Assembly: GCA_019649035.1 (NCBI GenBank)
Contig: BMAT01003868.1
Coordinates: 1 to 20,550 of the forward strand
Source: Elysia marginata
Lineage: Eukaryota > Mollusca > Gastropoda > Plakobranchidae
Direction: 5' to 3'
DNA length: 20,550 nt
The notes below the pieces were generated by a model that saw only the letters and a program-made list of their open reading frames with translations, ran no database searches and was not told where the DNA came from. Below, in pieces: positions 18,197 through 20,550 of the stretch; the first letter of the stretch is position 1, and each line of letters opens with the position of its first letter. A program made the position numbers and the translations under genes.

Positions 18197-19600
18197 CACT
18201 GATGATTTGTATCATTCTTTATTTGCTTTTAGGGACAACAAGCTTTTCGTACACCTTCCAAAAAATAATGTGACAACAATGGGTAGTTTTAGTTTTTAAC
18301 GATATTGAATATTTTCTCTTTCCACATACATATTCTCTACTTGAGTCATGTTTTTGACTCTCTTGATTAGTCTGTTTATTTTGACTTCGTCATGCTGTCT
18401 ACAGTTTCCAATCCAGGCTATTAGGCAAAATGAAACAAAACTTTCTAGTGCTGCTTTGTAAAACAGATTTACAATGGTATTGTCGATGTTAAATTACTTT
18501 AGTTGTCATATTAAGTACATTTTTTTGTTAATTTTTTTGAAGACGTTTAAAGCATGTTCGCGCCAATCTAATTTCGAGTCTATACACACGCCGAGGTACT
18601 GTTAAGTATCAACGATTTCCACCTCCTCATTGTCAATTACAATAGGCTTATACGATGTTTTTTTGTGCCCAAATCCAATTATAAGTTCATTGGTCTTTTT
18701 TTACATTAAGGCGGAGAAAGTTGCATTTGCACCAATCGACAAATCGGGAAACAGTTGTGAAGTAGTTTTCTTCATTATTATTTGATATTAATCCCTGAAT
18801 TGATGAGTCATCAGCAAACTTTAAAATTGGCACGTCAGGAAAGTTTGTTTTTTGTTGCATTCATTTGTATAAATAGTGAAGAGAATTGGAGACAGCACAC
18901 ATCCTTGGGGTGCGCCTGTGTTAGTAAATATGGTGATTCATACCACCTGTGTCCGACTTTTGTTTGAAGATATTGTTGTCTTTTAATGAGAAAGTCCATT
19001 ACCCACAGAATAATGTTTTTATTCTTTTGCAAGATCACTAGTTTTCTAATTACAATATGGGGTTGGATTGTATTGAAGGCGCTAGAAAAATCCACAAACA
19101 AAGTTTGAACTTAGATATTGGGAAAATCAATATGGCGATATACATTGTCGGTGAAGAATAGGATTGCAGCTTCTAAGCCTTGATTAGCTTAATAAGCAAT
19201 GTGTTTGGTATCATTATTTTGTTTAGTAAAAGAACTAAGTTTTCTTATAATAATTTTTTCTAGACATTTCATTGGTAGTGGTGTAAGGTCAACTGGTCTT
19301 AAATCGTTGCATTCCCGCACAGGCTCTCTTTTTGGGAAAGGTGTTATTTTAGACAATTTCCACAAAGATGGTACACAATGGTTTTCAATAGACATCTTAT
19401 AGAGCGTCGCAAAGATATTAGACAATTAATGACAATGAAGTTTCAAAACTTAATATGATATGTTGTCAGGACCACTGGCGTTATTGGCCATCAGGCCTGA
19501 GAAAAAAAACATGTACGTCTTCGCTGGTTACTGTTACTGTCTCGTCCTCAGTCATGTAGTGGGGCCGGTACTGTCAGGACATTGTATTTAAATTCAGCAA
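18197..19600 (-). pseudogene. LINE ORF2 reverse transcriptase region, decayed
   Basis: Motifs run in order on the minus strand. NASGPDNISY (19483-19454) is the first RT block. Next come VPSLWKLSKITPFPK and DLRPVDLTPLPMKCLEKII (19374-19260), then FVDFSSAFNTI, the first catalytic Asp motif (about 19100). GAPQGCVLSPILF (about 18915-18875) follows, then FADDSS, the paired catalytic Asp box (18818-18807). The thumb-side NFLRLNV, YLGVCIDSKLDW (about 18600-18565) and FYKAALES (about 18460) come last. An ORF2 protein would copy the element's RNA at a nicked target. Stops at 19189-19191 and 19111-19113, a frameshift before GAPQG and further stops make it non-functional. Motif types fit the CR1/L2 branch; the exact clade needs a tree. 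Confidence 0.88.
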
Positions 19601-19641
19601 CAGAAAGTTTAAAAATCATAAATGGCAAATCGACCTGTTAA

Positions 19642-20075
19642 TAAGTCATAGATGATCTTTTGAATATGACTGGATTGTGCATGTGTGTAGTGTTCACTAT
19701 CCCTAACATTATCTCCAACTTATATACAAAAATCAAACAGCGTCGTTAAAGTTTATTGGTGTCTATCTTCGACTGTATCTTCATTACAAAGGTTAAACAA
19801 TGACGATCTTTGAAATGAAAAAGTATTAAGATTGTACTGCCCTTAAGTCATAGATGATATCTCATGAAAATGACTGAATCGTGCAGGTGTGTAGTGAACA
19901 TTGTTTTTAACTCACATGCAAAAAGCCTTTCCAATATTTAAAGTCTATTTTGTCTACATTCGACTGTACCTTCCTTACATAGGTTAGACAATGACAATCT
20001 CTGAAATGTAAAGGTATTGAGATTGTACTGCCCTCATTTCATAGTTGATGTTTCTTGATCACGACTGGAACGTGC
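19642..20075 (+). repeat. Satellite array, fourth block (about 2.3 monomers, right edge)
   Basis: The array resumes at TAAGTCATAGATGATC and carries two recognisable monomers, with ACTGCCCTTAAGTCATAG near 19857 and ACTGCCCTCATTTCATAG near 20028. Both share ACTGCCCT, a variant not seen elsewhere in the window. Similarity fades after GACTGGAACGTGCGTGGA, which is the right edge of the array. Confidence 0.9.
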
Positions 20076-20400
20076 GTGGACCTCTTCAACACAGACACAA
20101 AGACAGACAGACAGAACGACACTACAAACTAACCTTCGTATATTGGTTAAAGAAGACATCGTTTTTATTGATAATTATACATTTTAAAAATACTACTCGA
20201 GATTAACAGCCTATTTTCCCTATAAAATATATTTAATTGCTAAAAAAGTACGAATAGTTGCCCTTGTATATTTTGAAAACAAAAATTGTCTCCCTTTATA
20301 AATCTGTTGCACGATTTCTGTAAAAAAAACACATGCTTAGACACAACAAAACAATAAAGATTTTGCACTTAAATAGCTCTCTTCACGTTACCTGATAAAA
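20076..20400. other. Unassigned AT-rich flank
   Basis: Directly after the array come a few (CAGA) units (near 20103-20117), then AT-rich sequence with no open frame of note. Nothing else was recognised. Confidence 0.4.
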
Positions 20401-20550
20401 GATAGAAGAAAGAATCGCTTTAACCAAACACACTGTAATAGATAAAAGAAAGAATCGCTTAAACCAAACACACTGTAATAGATAGAAGAAAGAATCGCTT
20501 TAACCTCACACACTGTAATAGATAGAAGAATCACCTTAACCACACACACT
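20401..20550 (+). repeat. 40-bp minisatellite, cut by the window end
   Basis: Four copies start at 20401, 20441, 20481 and 20521, each beginning GATARAAGAA and containing AGAATCGCTT, AACC and CACACTGTAATA. The first three differ at only a few positions. The last lacks several bases after GATAGAAGAA and is incomplete, so the array continues past the window. Confidence 0.93.

Larger units (their letters stand above)
16183..19641 (-). mobile_element. Minus-strand CR1/L2-type LINE inserted in the satellite (3.46 kb, with nested SINE)
   Basis: The satellite stops at GCATTTAAG (16182) and resumes at TAAGTCATAG (19642), with TAAG on both sides, so the whole stretch behaves as one insertion. The 3' end lies on the left: on the minus strand GTGTGGGATGAATAAAATG followed by a (TATCT)n tail. 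Reverse transcriptase motifs occupy 18600-19500. The coding region appears to continue into the C-terminal stretch and ends near 17835, split by a SINE. The element is 5'-truncated, because no endonuclease domain or ORF1 is present. The roughly 1.65 kb beyond the stop is long for a LINE 3' UTR and includes an expanded pyrimidine tract, so further nested sequence is possible. Confidence 0.75.

Overview
This window looks like non-coding, repeat-dominated nuclear DNA from an animal. It is AT-rich, no intact protein-coding gene is visible, and it carries decayed LINEs with CR1/L2-type protein motifs, tRNA-headed SINEs, a terminal-inverted-repeat DNA transposon and a long satellite array. An invertebrate, possibly a mollusc or other lophotrochozoan, is my guess from the repeat types; no marker gene fixes the taxon. 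I see no bacterial, viral or CRISPR features.

The backbone is one head-to-tail satellite with a monomer of about 190 bp, about 10 kb and more than 50 copies in total. It occupies 1630-1787, 2237-9045, 12989-15269, 15911-16182 and 19642-about 20075, always in the same orientation. Three later insertions split what was probably one array. A 3.94-kb TIR transposon sits at 9046-12988. A short CR1/L2-type LINE tail is at 15270-15910. A 3.46-kb minus-strand LINE is at 16183-19641. At the 16183-19641 LINE the monomer resumes at exactly the base where it stopped; at the other two it resumes within a few bases. A full-length tRNA-derived SINE (17891-18196) is nested inside the last coding codons of the second LINE, giving three levels: satellite, LINE, SINE.

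The left flank (1-1630) holds a 162-bp pogo/Tigger-like MITE (87-248), a second, older copy of the same SINE family (385-541), another tRNA-like SINE head (784-856) and an A/C-rich tract. The right flank (20076-20550) is unassigned AT-rich DNA ending in a 40-bp minisatellite that runs off the window.

The most novel-looking objects are the TIR transposon, whose ends carry repeated inverted copies of a 14-bp motif (GCGCATCAAACCTC) and which holds no recognisable transposase, and the satellite itself, which shows higher-order repeat structure, two alternative monomer core segments and a conserved pair of 10-bp palindromes per monomer. Nothing here forms a pathway; the relations are those of nested mobile elements and array evolution.
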